DNA of 64,000 bases. Source: Alphaproteobacteria bacterium UBA4588 (GTDB taxonomy: Bacteria > Pseudomonadota > Alphaproteobacteria > Rhodobacterales > Rhodobacteraceae). Positions 34,453-43,621 of the stretch are shown piece after piece. The DNA lies in contig CAJJAW010000005.1 in NCBI GenBank assembly GCA_905182195.1, positions 62,001 to 126,000 of the forward strand, in the 5' to 3' direction. Under the pieces are notes generated by a model. The model searched no databases, had not been told where the DNA came from, and worked only from the letters and a program-made list of their open reading frames with translations. Position 1 is the stretch's first letter; the number at the start of each line of letters is the position of its first letter. A program made the translations under genes and the position numbers.

Positions 34453-35238
34453 ATGGCAGATGAAACACCAAAGGGCGACCGGATCGCCAAAGTTTTGGCA
34501 CGCGCAGGCGTGGCAAGTCGACGCGACTCAGAAAAACTGATTGAGGCCGGACGTATAAAAATAAACGGACATAAAATTTTTAGCCCCGCGTTAAACGTTC
34601 AGCCAAATGATAAAATTGAGTTTGACGGTGAGCCTATTGAACCACCAGAAGAACCGCGGCTGTGGTTATATCACAAGCCAATAGGCTTGGTGACTAGTGC
34701 ACGCGACGAAAAAGGTAGAGAAACTGTATTTGACAATCTGCCAGAAAATTTACCGCGCGTAGTATCTGTGGGCCGTTTGGACATGAGCTCCGAAGGCTTA
34801 CTACTACTGACCAATGATGGTGGCTTAAAACGTACTCTTGAATTACCCAGCACTGGCTGGACCCGCCGTTATAGGGTTCGGATCAAAGGTTATCCACAAG
34901 AGGGTGCGTTTGAACCGCTGACCAAAGGCATAACCGTCGAAGGCGAGCACTTTCAGCCAATGACAATCCAGCTTGACCGAAAAACCGGTGCAAACTTTTG
35001 GCTAACCATAGGCTTGAAAGAAGGTAAAAACCGTGAGATCCGTCGGGCAATGGAGTTTCTTGGCTTCACAGTAAACCGTTTGATTCGTATTTCTTATGGC
35101 CCGTTTCAGCTACGCGAGTTGAAAGCTGGTGAAGTTGAAGAAGTTAAACGACGCGTGCTGGCCGATCAATTAGGTTGGTCCACCAAGCCCAAAGTTTTAC
35201 CCCGCAAAGTTAGAACTAAGCCCACAACACGTAATTAA
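34453..35238 (+). CDS. rluB: 23S rRNA pseudouridine synthase, RluB/RsuA family
   Basis: The 261-residue protein has an N-terminal S4 RNA-binding domain (RIAKVLARAGVASRRDSEKL) and the RsuA-family catalytic motif VGRLDMSSEGLLLLTNDG with its Asp. GKNREIRRAMEFLGFTVNRL follows. It makes a pseudouridine in rRNA; RluB is the closest by layout. A short basic tail follows. The 3-prime end lies inside a long hairpin. Confidence 0.92.
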   Translation: MADETPKGDRIAKVLARAGVASRRDSEKLIEAGRIKINGHKIFSPALNVQPNDKIEFDGEPIEPPEEPRLWLYHKPIGLVTSARDEKGRETVFDNLPENLPRVVSVGRLDMSSEGLLLLTNDGGLKRTLELPSTGWTRRYRVRIKGYPQEGAFEPLTKGITVEGEHFQPMTIQLDRKTGANFWLTIGLKEGKNREIRRAMEFLGFTVNRLIRISYGPFQLRELKAGEVEEVKRRVLADQLGWSTKPKVLPRKVRTKPTTRN

Positions 35239-35281
35239 TACGGGTTGTGGGCTTAGTCGTCTCTCGAACAGGCTGAGAGAC
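35215..35281. terminator. Tandem hairpins between convergent rluB and modC
   Basis: The first hairpin has perfect 14-bp arms (ACTAAGCCCACAAC at 35215-35228 and GTTGTGGGCTTAGT at 35244-35257) and includes the rluB stop codon. The second has arms GTCTCTC and GAGAGAC (35259-35281). Neither has a T-run. Position between convergent genes suggests a two-way terminator or mRNA end stabiliser. Confidence 0.6.
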
Positions 35282-35293
35282 TAAGGCCCTATC

Positions 35294-36361
35294 TCAGGTC
35301 CCGATTCCAGCGGGATCGAACGCGCTGGCTTTGACGATAGCAAAAACAGTTTTCCCTAGAGCCAAGCCCATTTTTCCAGCAGAATACTGAGTTATACGAG
35401 CCAAAAATAGAGTTTGGCCCACCCTAAATTGCACCATCACACCTGGGCCTTGGCCTTGATGCATATCAGTTATTACGCCATGAAAAATGTTGAGTGCTGA
35501 CAAACCCTTGGGCATTTCAGTCGCTAAAATAATATCCTGAGCGGCAATTCTAATACGGACCTCTCGCCCTGCAGGTTGGGACAACTCAGGCAAGATCAAT
35601 TGCCCGCCTGCAAAGCTCATAATAGCAAGCCCAGTGATGGGATCAGGTGGCATAATACATCCTGAAATCACCGTACCGGCAGCACGTACCCCCAAAAATG
35701 GCACCGCAGCAGGATCTGCGAGAACTTTAGTTGCAGAGCCCGATAAGACACTTCGACCAGCCTGCATTAAAACGATATGGTCGGCTAAACGGGCCATTTC
35801 TGAAGCATCATGTGTCACATAAAGAATTGGAATTTTTGTCTGATTGCGCAGTCGTTCCAGATATGGCAATATTCGTTGCTTCAAAGCATGATCGAGGGCG
35901 GACAAGGGCTCATCAAGACAAAGGCATTTTGGCGCACTCAACAACGCACGGCCCAAGGCAACCCTCTGGGCTTCCCCGCCCGAAAGCGCAGCAGAATAAC
36001 GCGACAGCAAGGGCCGCAACTCTAGAAGATCAATCACTTCATCAACGTCTTGCCCCCCCCCCATTCGACCCATCTTCTGTGCGAACTTAAGATTTTTCAA
36101 AACCGTAATATGCGGAAAAAGTCTCGGTTCTTGAAAGACATACCCAACCGCCCGCTTATATGGGGCCTGCCCCACTATATTAGCTTTATCGATAGAAATA
36201 TAACCACTATCTACACGTTCGAGCCCAGCGACAGCTCGCAATAGGGTTGTTTTACCACTTCCCGAAGGGCCAAAAATTACCGTCACACCAGCCGGTGCAC
36301 TAAGGTAAGCATCCAGGAAAAACTCATCACGCTGCAATTGGATGTTCAATTCTACAGTCAT
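35294..36361 (-). CDS. modC: Molybdate ABC transporter ATP-binding protein
   Basis: The 355-residue protein has Walker A FGPSGSGKTTLLRAVAG, Q-loop YVFQEPRLFPHITV, signature LSGGEAQRVALGRALL, Walker B CLCLDEPLSALD, and a C-terminal Mop/TOBE domain (LNIFHGVITDMHQGQGPGV), as in ModC. It powers molybdate uptake. Its ATG overlaps the modB stop by 4 nt. Confidence 0.94.
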   Translation of the reverse strand: MTVELNIQLQRDEFFLDAYLSAPAGVTVIFGPSGSGKTTLLRAVAGLERVDSGYISIDKANIVGQAPYKRAVGYVFQEPRLFPHITVLKNLKFAQKMGRMGGGQDVDEVIDLLELRPLLSRYSAALSGGEAQRVALGRALLSAPKCLCLDEPLSALDHALKQRILPYLERLRNQTKIPILYVTHDASEMARLADHIVLMQAGRSVLSGSATKVLADPAAVPFLGVRAAGTVISGCIMPPDPITGLAIMSFAGGQLILPELSQPAGREVRIRIAAQDIILATEMPKGLSALNIFHGVITDMHQGQGPGVMVQFRVGQTLFLARITQYSAGKMGLALGKTVFAIVKASAFDPAGIGT

Positions 36362-37044
36362 TTGCGTACCATCCTACGCGCCAATATCTCGGACAGCAGC
36401 AGCGCGCCAACAGACAAGAGAACTGAAAGTCCAATCATGCGGCCCACTGCAGCCTCTTGGCCCGGCACTTGAAGCAACGCGTATATTGCAGACGCAATGG
36501 TTTGGGTTTCGCCAGGTATATTTGACACGAATGTAATTGTTGCACCAAACTCCCCCAGGGCTTTGGCAAAGCCCACAACAGCACCAGCTAAAACGCCAGG
36601 TAGTATTAATGGTAGGGTCACAAACCCAAACACTCGCAGCGGCGATGCCCCCAAAGTGTTGGCAGCTTCTTCTAGCTTAGGGTCGACCGCCTCCAGAGCC
36701 AGCCGGATCGCGCGCACAATTAATGGAAAAGCCATAACCGCAGCCGCCAAAGCTGCCCCAGCTGAGGTAAATGCCAACTGTAGCCCCAATACCTCTAGTA
36801 CAGGGCCAAAAATACCTCGACGCCCAAAGGCGACCAACAAAAGATATCCAGTGACAACAGGCGGCAGTACCAGAGGCAAGTGCACTAGCGCATTCAGCAG
36901 CCCATGCCCCCAAAACCTTCGACGCGCCAAAAGAAAGGCTACCCCAGTTGCGATAGGTAAACTAAAGACCACAGAGACAGTAGCCACCCACAGCGAAAGC
37001 GTGAAAGCTTGAATTTCGACTGGGCTGAGAGTGTACCAACTCAC
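36358..37044 (-). CDS. modB: Molybdate ABC transporter permease
   Basis: The 228-residue inner-membrane protein has five to six helices and the EAA loop EEAANTLGASPLRVFGFVTL followed by LILPGVLAGAVVGFAKALGE, the typical ModB pattern. It overlaps both modA and modC by 4 nt, so the three are translated together. Confidence 0.94.
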   Translation of the reverse strand: MSWYTLSPVEIQAFTLSLWVATVSVVFSLPIATGVAFLLARRRFWGHGLLNALVHLPLVLPPVVTGYLLLVAFGRRGIFGPVLEVLGLQLAFTSAGAALAAAVMAFPLIVRAIRLALEAVDPKLEEAANTLGASPLRVFGFVTLPLILPGVLAGAVVGFAKALGEFGATITFVSNIPGETQTIASAIYALLQVPGQEAAVGRMIGLSVLLSVGALLLSEILARRMVRK

Positions 37045-37787
37045 GGTGCTAAAAGCCCATATTTCTGGAACACAGCCTGCGCTTGCGGCAACAATAAATA
37101 GTCAACAAACTTTGCCCCCTGCAGCGTTATGGGTATTGCTTGATACGTAACCCTATCATGCAATTGAGCGGAGATATCGGAAACTGAAAAAACCCCAGGT
37201 GCACTAGCCACATCACTGGCATATAAAATTCCCAAAGCAACTTCACCGCGCGAAACAGATATCAAGCTGCTACGGGCATTGTCTTGCTGGGCCAAATGCG
37301 GCATCAATGTCTCCAGAAAACCCAGGCTCTGCAAAGCTTGCGCTGCATAAAGACCTAAGGGAACCGACGCAATCAGTGGTACGGCCAACCGCCCACCATC
37401 CAAACGTTTAAGAATATCAGGTAGTTCAGGTTGTAGAGGGACAGAGGATCTGGAGGCAAAAACCAAACGGTTCATCGCGACTTCCTTAGGAGCCTGATTT
37501 AGTGTCATTAAATCCTGCAAATGCTCCATCCAACCCAGATTTGCTGAGATGAAAACATCCGCTGGTGCGCCTTGTTCAATTTGCCGCGCCAATATACTGG
37601 AAGCCGCAAATGAGAGACGCGGCGTCTGCTTACTCTGTTTCATAAAATCTGCCGCTATTTCGTCCATTGCAGGTTTTAAGCTAGCTGCCGCATAGACATC
37701 AAACGTTTGAGCAAAACAAAAGCTGGAGCCCACCATGACAAGAGCCACAGCAAAGAACTGAAGACATCGGATCGCAATTTGAGACAT
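37041..37787 (-). CDS. modA: Molybdate-binding periplasmic protein
   Basis: The 248-residue protein has a Sec signal peptide (start MSQIAIRCLQFFAVALVMVG, cleavage near CFAQ). The ModA pattern follows: DVYAAASLKPAMDEIAADF, FAASSILARQIEQGAPADVF, ISANLGWMEHL and GEVALGILYASDV. I chose the ATG at 37787 because it starts the signal peptide; the open frame reaching 37862 adds an unlikely head. It is the first gene of modABC, with about 95 bases to the divergent Nudix gene. Confidence 0.93.
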   Translation of the reverse strand: MSQIAIRCLQFFAVALVMVGSSFCFAQTFDVYAAASLKPAMDEIAADFMKQSKQTPRLSFAASSILARQIEQGAPADVFISANLGWMEHLQDLMTLNQAPKEVAMNRLVFASRSSVPLQPELPDILKRLDGGRLAVPLIASVPLGLYAAQALQSLGFLETLMPHLAQQDNARSSLISVSRGEVALGILYASDVASAPGVFSVSDISAQLHDRVTYQAIPITLQGAKFVDYLLLPQAQAVFQKYGLLAP

Positions 37788-37881
37788 ATTAATATTTAGG
37801 GTCAAGGATAAAGTGCTTTTTTGTATTTTGATTTCAGATATGATATACCTTACCCAACACAAATGAAAATAACATCACAAG

Positions 37882-38355
37882 ATGAGCAGTACAGAACCAA
37901 CCCAACTCCCGCTTTCAATTGAAACAAAGCAAAAACGCCATGCTAGGTCACAATTTGGGGCGCTTTGCTATCGCGTAACCGATGGAAAAATCCAAGTTCT
38001 TTTAATCAGTTCACGAAGGACAAAGCGGTGGATCCTGCCGAAGGGCTGGCCTGAAAATGGTATGACCCCAGGCGAAAGCGCTGCAAACGAAGCGATGGAA
38101 GAGGCGGGTGTCACAGGCACGCTAAATGAACGGCCGCTCGGAGTTTACTGCTATGAAAAAAACGTAGTTAATGGTGAAAATTACCCCTGCATCGTTACTA
38201 TCTATGCCCTTAAAGTTAATAAGACTTGGGCGGATTATCCAGAAAAATATGAGCGGCGCCGTAAGTGGTTCGGCCACAAAGGTGCTGCAAAACGCGTGCT
38301 TGAGCCTGATTTGGCACTCTTAATCAAGTCTTTTGATCCATCACAAGGAGGGTGA
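37882..38355 (+). CDS. Nudix hydrolase
   Basis: The 157-residue protein has a Nudix box in PKGWPENGMTPGESAANEAM followed by EEAGV. The core Glu residues of the helix (NEAMEEAGV) are present, but the usual first Glu and the Arg of the consensus are Met and Asn. That variation is common in the diphosphoinositol-polyphosphate-like group of alphaproteobacterial Nudix proteins with RRTKRWILPKGW. Substrate is unknown; nucleotide or inositol pyrophosphates are options. Confidence 0.87.
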   Translation: MSSTEPTQLPLSIETKQKRHARSQFGALCYRVTDGKIQVLLISSRRTKRWILPKGWPENGMTPGESAANEAMEEAGVTGTLNERPLGVYCYEKNVVNGENYPCIVTIYALKVNKTWADYPEKYERRRKWFGHKGAAKRVLEPDLALLIKSFDPSQGG

Positions 38356-38433
38356 ACAGCCCCGCGCCAGGCTACTTGATTTATCGGTACGAATACCTCT
38401 AAGACACTTTAACAGAGCACAGGAGCATACGGT

Positions 38434-38856
38434 TTGATCCGCTTTTCATTAAAATGCAGTCAAGATCACAGCTTTGAAAGCTGGTTCCAATCTTCAGAGG
38501 CCTATGAAAATTTAGCAGCTGCCGGGATGCTCAGCTGTATAGATTGTGGTGACAGTCGTATTGTGAAATCTTTGATGGCTCCCAAGTTAAGCAGCATAAA
38601 AACCAAATCCGAAACTTCGTTGACAGCCCCTAAGAGCGATAAAGAAAAGGCCCTTGCCAAGTTAAAGGCCGAGATCGAAAAAAACTCTGATTATGTAGGT
38701 ATGAATTTTGTAAGCGAAGCCCGAGCGATGCATGATGGTGAACAGCCTACGCGCTCAATTTATGGTGAAGCCAGGCCCGAAGAGGCAAAAGCGCTCATAG
38801 AAGACGGAATCCGCGTCGCGCCACTGCCGTTCATGCCAAAGCGCCAAACCAATTAA
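38434..38856 (+). CDS. DUF1178 family protein
   Basis: The 140-residue protein has the DUF1178 start (MIRFSLKCSQDHSFESWFQS), with a CIDCG zinc-like pair near residue 36 and the end NFVSEARAMHDGEQPTRSIY, GEARPEEAKALIEDGI. The TTG start at 38434 has AGGAG eight bases upstream. Function unknown; the cysteines suggest a small zinc ribbon. It lies between the Nudix gene and lysC on the same strand. Confidence 0.88.
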   Translation: MIRFSLKCSQDHSFESWFQSSEAYENLAAAGMLSCIDCGDSRIVKSLMAPKLSSIKTKSETSLTAPKSDKEKALAKLKAEIEKNSDYVGMNFVSEARAMHDGEQPTRSIYGEARPEEAKALIEDGIRVAPLPFMPKRQTN

Positions 38857-38942
38857 TTAAACGCGGATCAGGGGTTGCGCTCTTGCCCTTAGCAGCTCAA
38901 CAGCTTAAAAAAATAGTCTGAACAGCAAAATTTGGATACAGA

Positions 38943-40181
38943 ATGCCCCGTTTAGTAATGAAATTTGGCGGTACATCAGTTGCCAACCTAGACCGTATAC
39001 GAAACGCTGCGGAGCGTGTTCGGTTAGAAGTGGAAAAGGGTTATGATGTCATTGTGATTGTCTCCGCCATGTCAGGTAAGACCAACGAAATGGTTGGGTG
39101 GGTCAATGAAACCTCCCCACTGTATGATGCCCAAGAATATGATGCCGTGGTCTCATCAGGCGAAAATGTCACCGCTGGATTGATGGCGCTTACGCTACAA
39201 AAAATGAACATACCAGCGCGCAGCTGGCAGGGATGGCAAGTACCAGTAAAGACTACCAATGCTTATGCCAATGCACGCATTGAAGAGATCCCAATTGCAA
39301 ACTTGGACGCTAAGTTTTCCATCGGAACACGTGTGGCAGTGGTAGCGGGCTTTCAGGGTATCAGTGAAGAAGGCCGCATAACCACTCTTGGTCGTGGTGG
39401 TTCAGACACAACAGCGGTGGCTTTTGCCGCCGCTTTTGAAGCTGAGCGCTGTGATATTTATACAGATGTTGACGGTGTCTACACAACTGACCCACGCATC
39501 TCAGACAAAGCGCGCAAGCTTGAGAAAATCGCCTTTGAAGAAATGCTTGAACTAGCCTCACTTGGAGCAAAAGTTTTACAAACCCGCTCAGTCGAATTAG
39601 CGATGCGATTTAATGTGCGTCTTAGAGTGCTTAGCTCTTTCGAAGAACCATCAGACACAGCTGGCACATTGGTATGTGCTGAGGAGGAAATAATGGAATC
39701 AAATGTTGTTGCAGGCGTAGCTTATAGCCGTGACGAGGCCAAAATGACCTTAATTTCCGTTGCCGACAGGCCGGGCATTGCAGCTGCAATCTTTGGCCCG
39801 TTATCAGAAGCAGGCGTCAACGTCGATATGATTGTCCAAAACATCAGCGAAGAAGGTCGAACAGATATGACATTCTCCTGCCCTACCGATCAAGTACTGC
39901 GCGCAGAAAAAGCTATGCAAACAGCCAAAGATGCAGGTCACGTCAATTATCATGATCTTGTGGCCGACGAAGCCGTAGCAAAAGTCTCGGTAGTCGGCAT
40001 CGGCATGCGCAGTCACGCAGGTGTTGCCGCTCAAATGTTTCAGGCCCTACATGCCGAGGGAATCAACATCAAAGTAATAACAACTTCTGAGATCAAAATT
40101 TCTGTTCTGATTGAACGAAAATATATGGAATTAGCAGTTCAGACCCTGCATGATGCTTTTGAATTGGAAAAAGCAGCCTAG
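38943..40181 (+). CDS. lysC: Aspartate kinase
   Basis: The 412-residue protein has the kinase start LVMKFGGTSVANLDRIRN, then TLGRGGSDTTAVAFAAAFEA and DIYTDVDGVYTTDPRI. Two ACT domains follow in the C-terminal third (MTLISVADRPGIAAAIFGPL, KVSVVGIGMRSHAGVAAQMF). It phosphorylates aspartate as the first step to lysine, threonine and methionine; the ACT pair implies feedback control. ptsP follows after 14 bases, a pairing common in Rhodobacterales. Confidence 0.96.
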   Translation: MPRLVMKFGGTSVANLDRIRNAAERVRLEVEKGYDVIVIVSAMSGKTNEMVGWVNETSPLYDAQEYDAVVSSGENVTAGLMALTLQKMNIPARSWQGWQVPVKTTNAYANARIEEIPIANLDAKFSIGTRVAVVAGFQGISEEGRITTLGRGGSDTTAVAFAAAFEAERCDIYTDVDGVYTTDPRISDKARKLEKIAFEEMLELASLGAKVLQTRSVELAMRFNVRLRVLSSFEEPSDTAGTLVCAEEEIMESNVVAGVAYSRDEAKMTLISVADRPGIAAAIFGPLSEAGVNVDMIVQNISEEGRTDMTFSCPTDQVLRAEKAMQTAKDAGHVNYHDLVADEAVAKVSVVGIGMRSHAGVAAQMFQALHAEGINIKVITTSEIKISVLIERKYMELAVQTLHDAFELEKAA

Positions 40182-40195
40182 GAGCATACTTCTAA

Positions 40196-42439
40196 ATGGC
40201 TCAAACCTCAGAGACTGAAAGTCGCAAGCTTCTTGGAGCACTGCGCAATGCTATGGCCGAAGATTCGGCGGGTCAGGCTCGGCTTGATAAAATTGTGCAA
40301 CTAACTGCGGGATCCATGCGCTCTGAAGTTTGTTCAATTTACCTCTTTCGCGACAGTGAAACCCTTGAGCTTTGCGCATCCAAAGGGCTAAATGCGACGG
40401 CGGTTCACCAGACCAGAATGAGGATTGGTGAAGGTCTAGTAGGCCGTGTTGCTCGCTTCAACCGCGTTATTAATACAGCAGATGCACCCTCCGCCAAGGG
40501 GTTCCGGTTCATGCCAGAAACAGGAGAGGAAATTTATTCGTCCTTTCTTGGAGTCCCAATCCAACGGCTAGGAGAGTCGCTTGGAGTGCTAGTAGTTCAA
40601 TCCAAAGAAGCCCGCGAATTTTCAGCTGATGAAATCTATGCGCTTGAGGTTGTAGCGATGGTGTTGGCTGAAATGACTGAACTAGGTGCCTTTGTGGGTG
40701 ATGGAGATGCCCTTTCTCCGCGGCATAAAAATCCTTTTACATTTCAGGGCCTAAGCGGTCAGGAGGGCGTATCTGAGGGTGTGGTCTATCTGCATGAACC
40801 ACGTGTTGTGGTTACAAATCCAATTTCTGACGATCCCGAAGTTGAGAAAATTCGCCTTGAAGGCGCACTAGATAAGTTGAGGATCTCCGTAGATCAGATG
40901 CTTACAGATGCCCAAATAGGTGACGGAGAGCACTTGGAGGTTTTGGAAGCCTACCGCCTATTTGCTCATTCTAAAGGCTGGCGTCGGAGGATGGAGGAAG
41001 ACATCCAACGCGGCTTGTCAGCAGAAGCCGCTGTAGAAAAAGAGCAGTCCACAGCCCGAAGCCGAATTGGACAATCCAAAGACGCCTACCTCCGCGAACG
41101 CCTGCATGATCTAGATGATCTGTCCAATCGCCTATTACGCTTGCTCACTGGACAAGGCAGCAATACTGGCGCGGAGGTACCACAAAATCCCGTTTTGGTA
41201 GCGAGAAATATTGGTCCAGGTGAATTACTTGATTATGGCCAGAACCTGTGCGGAATCGTATTGGAAGAGGGGTCGGTCGGCTCACATGCTGCGATTGTGG
41301 CGAGGGCCTTGGCCATTCCCTTGGTCATCCACGCGAAGGGAATCGTGACAGAAGCCCTTAATGGCGATCGCATTATGGTGGATGGTGATCAAAGTACGGT
41401 GCATCTGCGTCCAGATGAGGGAGTGCAAAAAGCTGTTCAAGATAAAATTGCTATGATGCAACAGGCTGCAGATCGTTATGTAAAGATTCGTGAGAAGCCA
41501 GCTCAAGCCAAATGTGGCACAATCGTTGAACTGCTAATGAATGCGGGCTTGATGGCTGATTTACCATCCCTGCCTACCTCAGGCGCCGAAGGTGTTGGTT
41601 TATTTCGAACTGAGTTGCAGTTTTTAACCCAAAACAAAATGCCTAAACGTGCCGAGTTAGTTACACAATATACCCGTGTTATGGACGCGGCCAAAGGCCG
41701 CAAGGTAGTATTTCGCACGCTCGATATTGGCTCCGACAAAGTACTTCCCTACATGGCTCCACAAGATGAACCCAACCCAGCCATGGGCTGGCGTGCAATC
41801 AGGGTAGGATTAGATAAACCAGGTATTTTACGCATGCAGCTCCAGGCTTTATTACGCGCCACAGCAGGTCGCGATTTAACTGTGATGTTCCCATTTGTTG
41901 CCCAATATGACGAGTTTAGAGACGCCAAAGCCGAGTTGGAACGCGCCAAGTTGCGAGAAATAAAATTAGGTCATACTTTACCTAAAAATATCCAAGTTGG
42001 TGCTATGTTGGAGACCCCGTCTTTGGCTTTTGCCCCCGATCGGTTTTTTAAAGAAGTCGACTTCCTCTCCATCGGTGGAAATGATCTCAAACAATTCTTT
42101 TTCGCCGCAGATCGCGAAAATGAGCGGGTGCGTAAACGCTACGATACACTAAATACAAGCTTCCTTAACTTTTTAGAGCAAATTGTAGGTCGAGCCCGCA
42201 ACAGCAAAACCCAATTGTCATTTTGTGGTGAGGATGCTGGCAGACCACTGGAAGCAGCTTGCTTCGCGGCTCTTGGCATCCAGACTCTATCTATGCGCCC
42301 GGCATCCATTGCCCCAGTCAAGCATTTGATCCGGCGCATTGACCTAAAAGAATTAAAGAGTGTGATTGATAAGGCCCGAGGCGATGGGCTTCAATCGGTT
42401 CGCTCTTCAGTCGTAGAATGGATAAACCTCAAAAGTTAG
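40196..42439 (+). CDS. ptsP: Phosphoenolpyruvate-protein phosphotransferase of the nitrogen PTS (EI-Ntr)
   Basis: The 747-residue protein starts with a GAF domain (residues 1 to about 160: RLDKIVQLTAGSMRSEVCSI, RIGEGLVGRVARFNRVINTA). It continues as enzyme I, with the phospho-His segment EEGSVGSHAAIVARALAIPL, and the PEP-binding barrel has SGAEGVGLFRTELQFL, RTLDIGSDKVLPYM and FLSIGGNDLKQFFFAADREN. It passes phosphate from PEP to NPr and EIIA-Ntr, a regulatory chain for nitrogen and potassium. Its 3-prime end overlaps the opposite GNAT gene by 11 nt. Confidence 0.95.
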   Translation: MAQTSETESRKLLGALRNAMAEDSAGQARLDKIVQLTAGSMRSEVCSIYLFRDSETLELCASKGLNATAVHQTRMRIGEGLVGRVARFNRVINTADAPSAKGFRFMPETGEEIYSSFLGVPIQRLGESLGVLVVQSKEAREFSADEIYALEVVAMVLAEMTELGAFVGDGDALSPRHKNPFTFQGLSGQEGVSEGVVYLHEPRVVVTNPISDDPEVEKIRLEGALDKLRISVDQMLTDAQIGDGEHLEVLEAYRLFAHSKGWRRRMEEDIQRGLSAEAAVEKEQSTARSRIGQSKDAYLRERLHDLDDLSNRLLRLLTGQGSNTGAEVPQNPVLVARNIGPGELLDYGQNLCGIVLEEGSVGSHAAIVARALAIPLVIHAKGIVTEALNGDRIMVDGDQSTVHLRPDEGVQKAVQDKIAMMQQAADRYVKIREKPAQAKCGTIVELLMNAGLMADLPSLPTSGAEGVGLFRTELQFLTQNKMPKRAELVTQYTRVMDAAKGRKVVFRTLDIGSDKVLPYMAPQDEPNPAMGWRAIRVGLDKPGILRMQLQALLRATAGRDLTVMFPFVAQYDEFRDAKAELERAKLREIKLGHTLPKNIQVGAMLETPSLAFAPDRFFKEVDFLSIGGNDLKQFFFAADRENERVRKRYDTLNTSFLNFLEQIVGRARNSKTQLSFCGEDAGRPLEAACFAALGIQTLSMRPASIAPVKHLIRRIDLKELKSVIDKARGDGLQSVRSSVVEWINLKS

Positions 42440-42920
42440 GCGCCACACGTACATGCCCTGTTACACCAGCCCAAGTGCCAGGCACTAGGGCCATGCCCAA
42501 AACGCGGTTTGGATTTGTAGGCGGCGGCATATGCACACCTGGCAATATGTTGAAACCAAAACGTTTGTAGTAAGGTTCATCCCCCACCAGCATCACCCTG
42601 TTCCATCCATGACCCAGGGCCACGGCAAGGCTCTCACGGATCAAATATTCACCAAGTCCCTCACCTTGCCGTGTCGGATGAACAGCTATTGGCCCAAGCA
42701 GCAAAGTATGCGCATCACCCACCATAACGGGCCAATAACGTATTGCAGCAGCTAAAAGACCATTGGCATCACGAGCAACATATGACAACGAACTTATCGG
42801 CGTAACTCCATCGCGGAGACGGTAAGATGACAAAGCTTCTCTACCAGGCGCGAAGCACAAATCATATAGTGCTTCGACTTCCCACCAATCACCTTCTACC
42901 TCGCGGTTTAAATGATACAC
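42429..42920 (-). CDS. GNAT family N-acetyltransferase
   Basis: The 163-residue protein has the acetyl-CoA loop PTRQGEGLGEYLIRESLAVA after LLLGPIAVHP, and GDEPYYKRFGFNILPGV, as in YhbS-like acetyltransferases. Substrate unknown. It is convergent with ptsP (11-nt overlap) and divergent from the flavin reductase-like gene. Confidence 0.88.
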   Translation of the reverse strand: MYHLNREVEGDWWEVEALYDLCFAPGREALSSYRLRDGVTPISSLSYVARDANGLLAAAIRYWPVMVGDAHTLLLGPIAVHPTRQGEGLGEYLIRESLAVALGHGWNRVMLVGDEPYYKRFGFNILPGVHMPPPTNPNRVLGMALVPGTWAGVTGHVRVAPNF

Positions 42921-42993
42921 CGCCTTGCCCTTCTTTCCTTTTGCAACTGGCCTAGCACGCAGTTACCCTCTCCGCAAACCAAGAGGAGACCCA

Positions 42994-43599
42994 ATGTTCT
43001 ACCGCCCCAAAGATGGCCATGGCCTGCCACATAATCCATTCAATGCCATCATAACACCCCGCCCAATTGGCTGGATATCGACGCAAGATAGCTCAGGAAA
43101 CCGTAATTTAGCTCCCTACTCATTTTTCAATGCAGTAGCCTATGTGCCACCACAGGTCATGTTTGCCTCAACTGGCGTCAAGCCAGATCAAGATGGTACT
43201 AAAGACAGTGTGAGCAACATCCGCGAAACAGGCATGTTCTGCGTCAATATCGTTGAATACGGCATGCTCGATGCAATGAATGCCACTTCTGCCAGTTTGG
43301 CTAAAAGTGAAGATGAATTTGATAAAGCGGGATTGGAAGGAGTCGCCTGCAACACCATCACAGGATTTCGCGTGGCCAATGCACCAGCCAGTTTAGAATG
43401 CAAGCTGACCCAGATTTTTCAGTTGCCTGGAGAGGCTAATTTCACCGTCTTTGGCGAGGTAACCGGCGTGCATATGCGCGATGACTGCATGGTGGAAGGT
43501 TTGTTTGACGTTCGCACATTCAAGCCACTGTCACGCTTAGGCTACAAAGATTATTCAGTAGTAGATAATATTTTTTCACTCAACCGCCCGGATGAATGA
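42994..43599 (+). CDS. Flavin reductase-like FMN-binding protein
   Basis: The 201-residue protein belongs to the flavoredoxin/flavin reductase-like group: NPFNAIITPRPIGWISTQDS, LAPYSFFNAVAYVPPQVMFA, KDSVSNIRETGMFCVNIVEY and GEVTGVHMRDDCMVEG. The start at 42994 has AGAGGAG upstream; a longer frame from 42925 is not supported. The third flavin reductase-fold protein in the window, but far from the catabolic island. Confidence 0.87.
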   Translation: MFYRPKDGHGLPHNPFNAIITPRPIGWISTQDSSGNRNLAPYSFFNAVAYVPPQVMFASTGVKPDQDGTKDSVSNIRETGMFCVNIVEYGMLDAMNATSASLAKSEDEFDKAGLEGVACNTITGFRVANAPASLECKLTQIFQLPGEANFTVFGEVTGVHMRDDCMVEGLFDVRTFKPLSRLGYKDYSVVDNIFSLNRPDE

Positions 43600-43621
43600 C
43601 CCAAGCATCTGAGTATTTTTG

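Noticed and set aside
37788-37881. ModE-type operator upstream of modA
   Set aside because: Only a loose ATAT-rich stretch is present; the arms of a ModE box are not recognisable.
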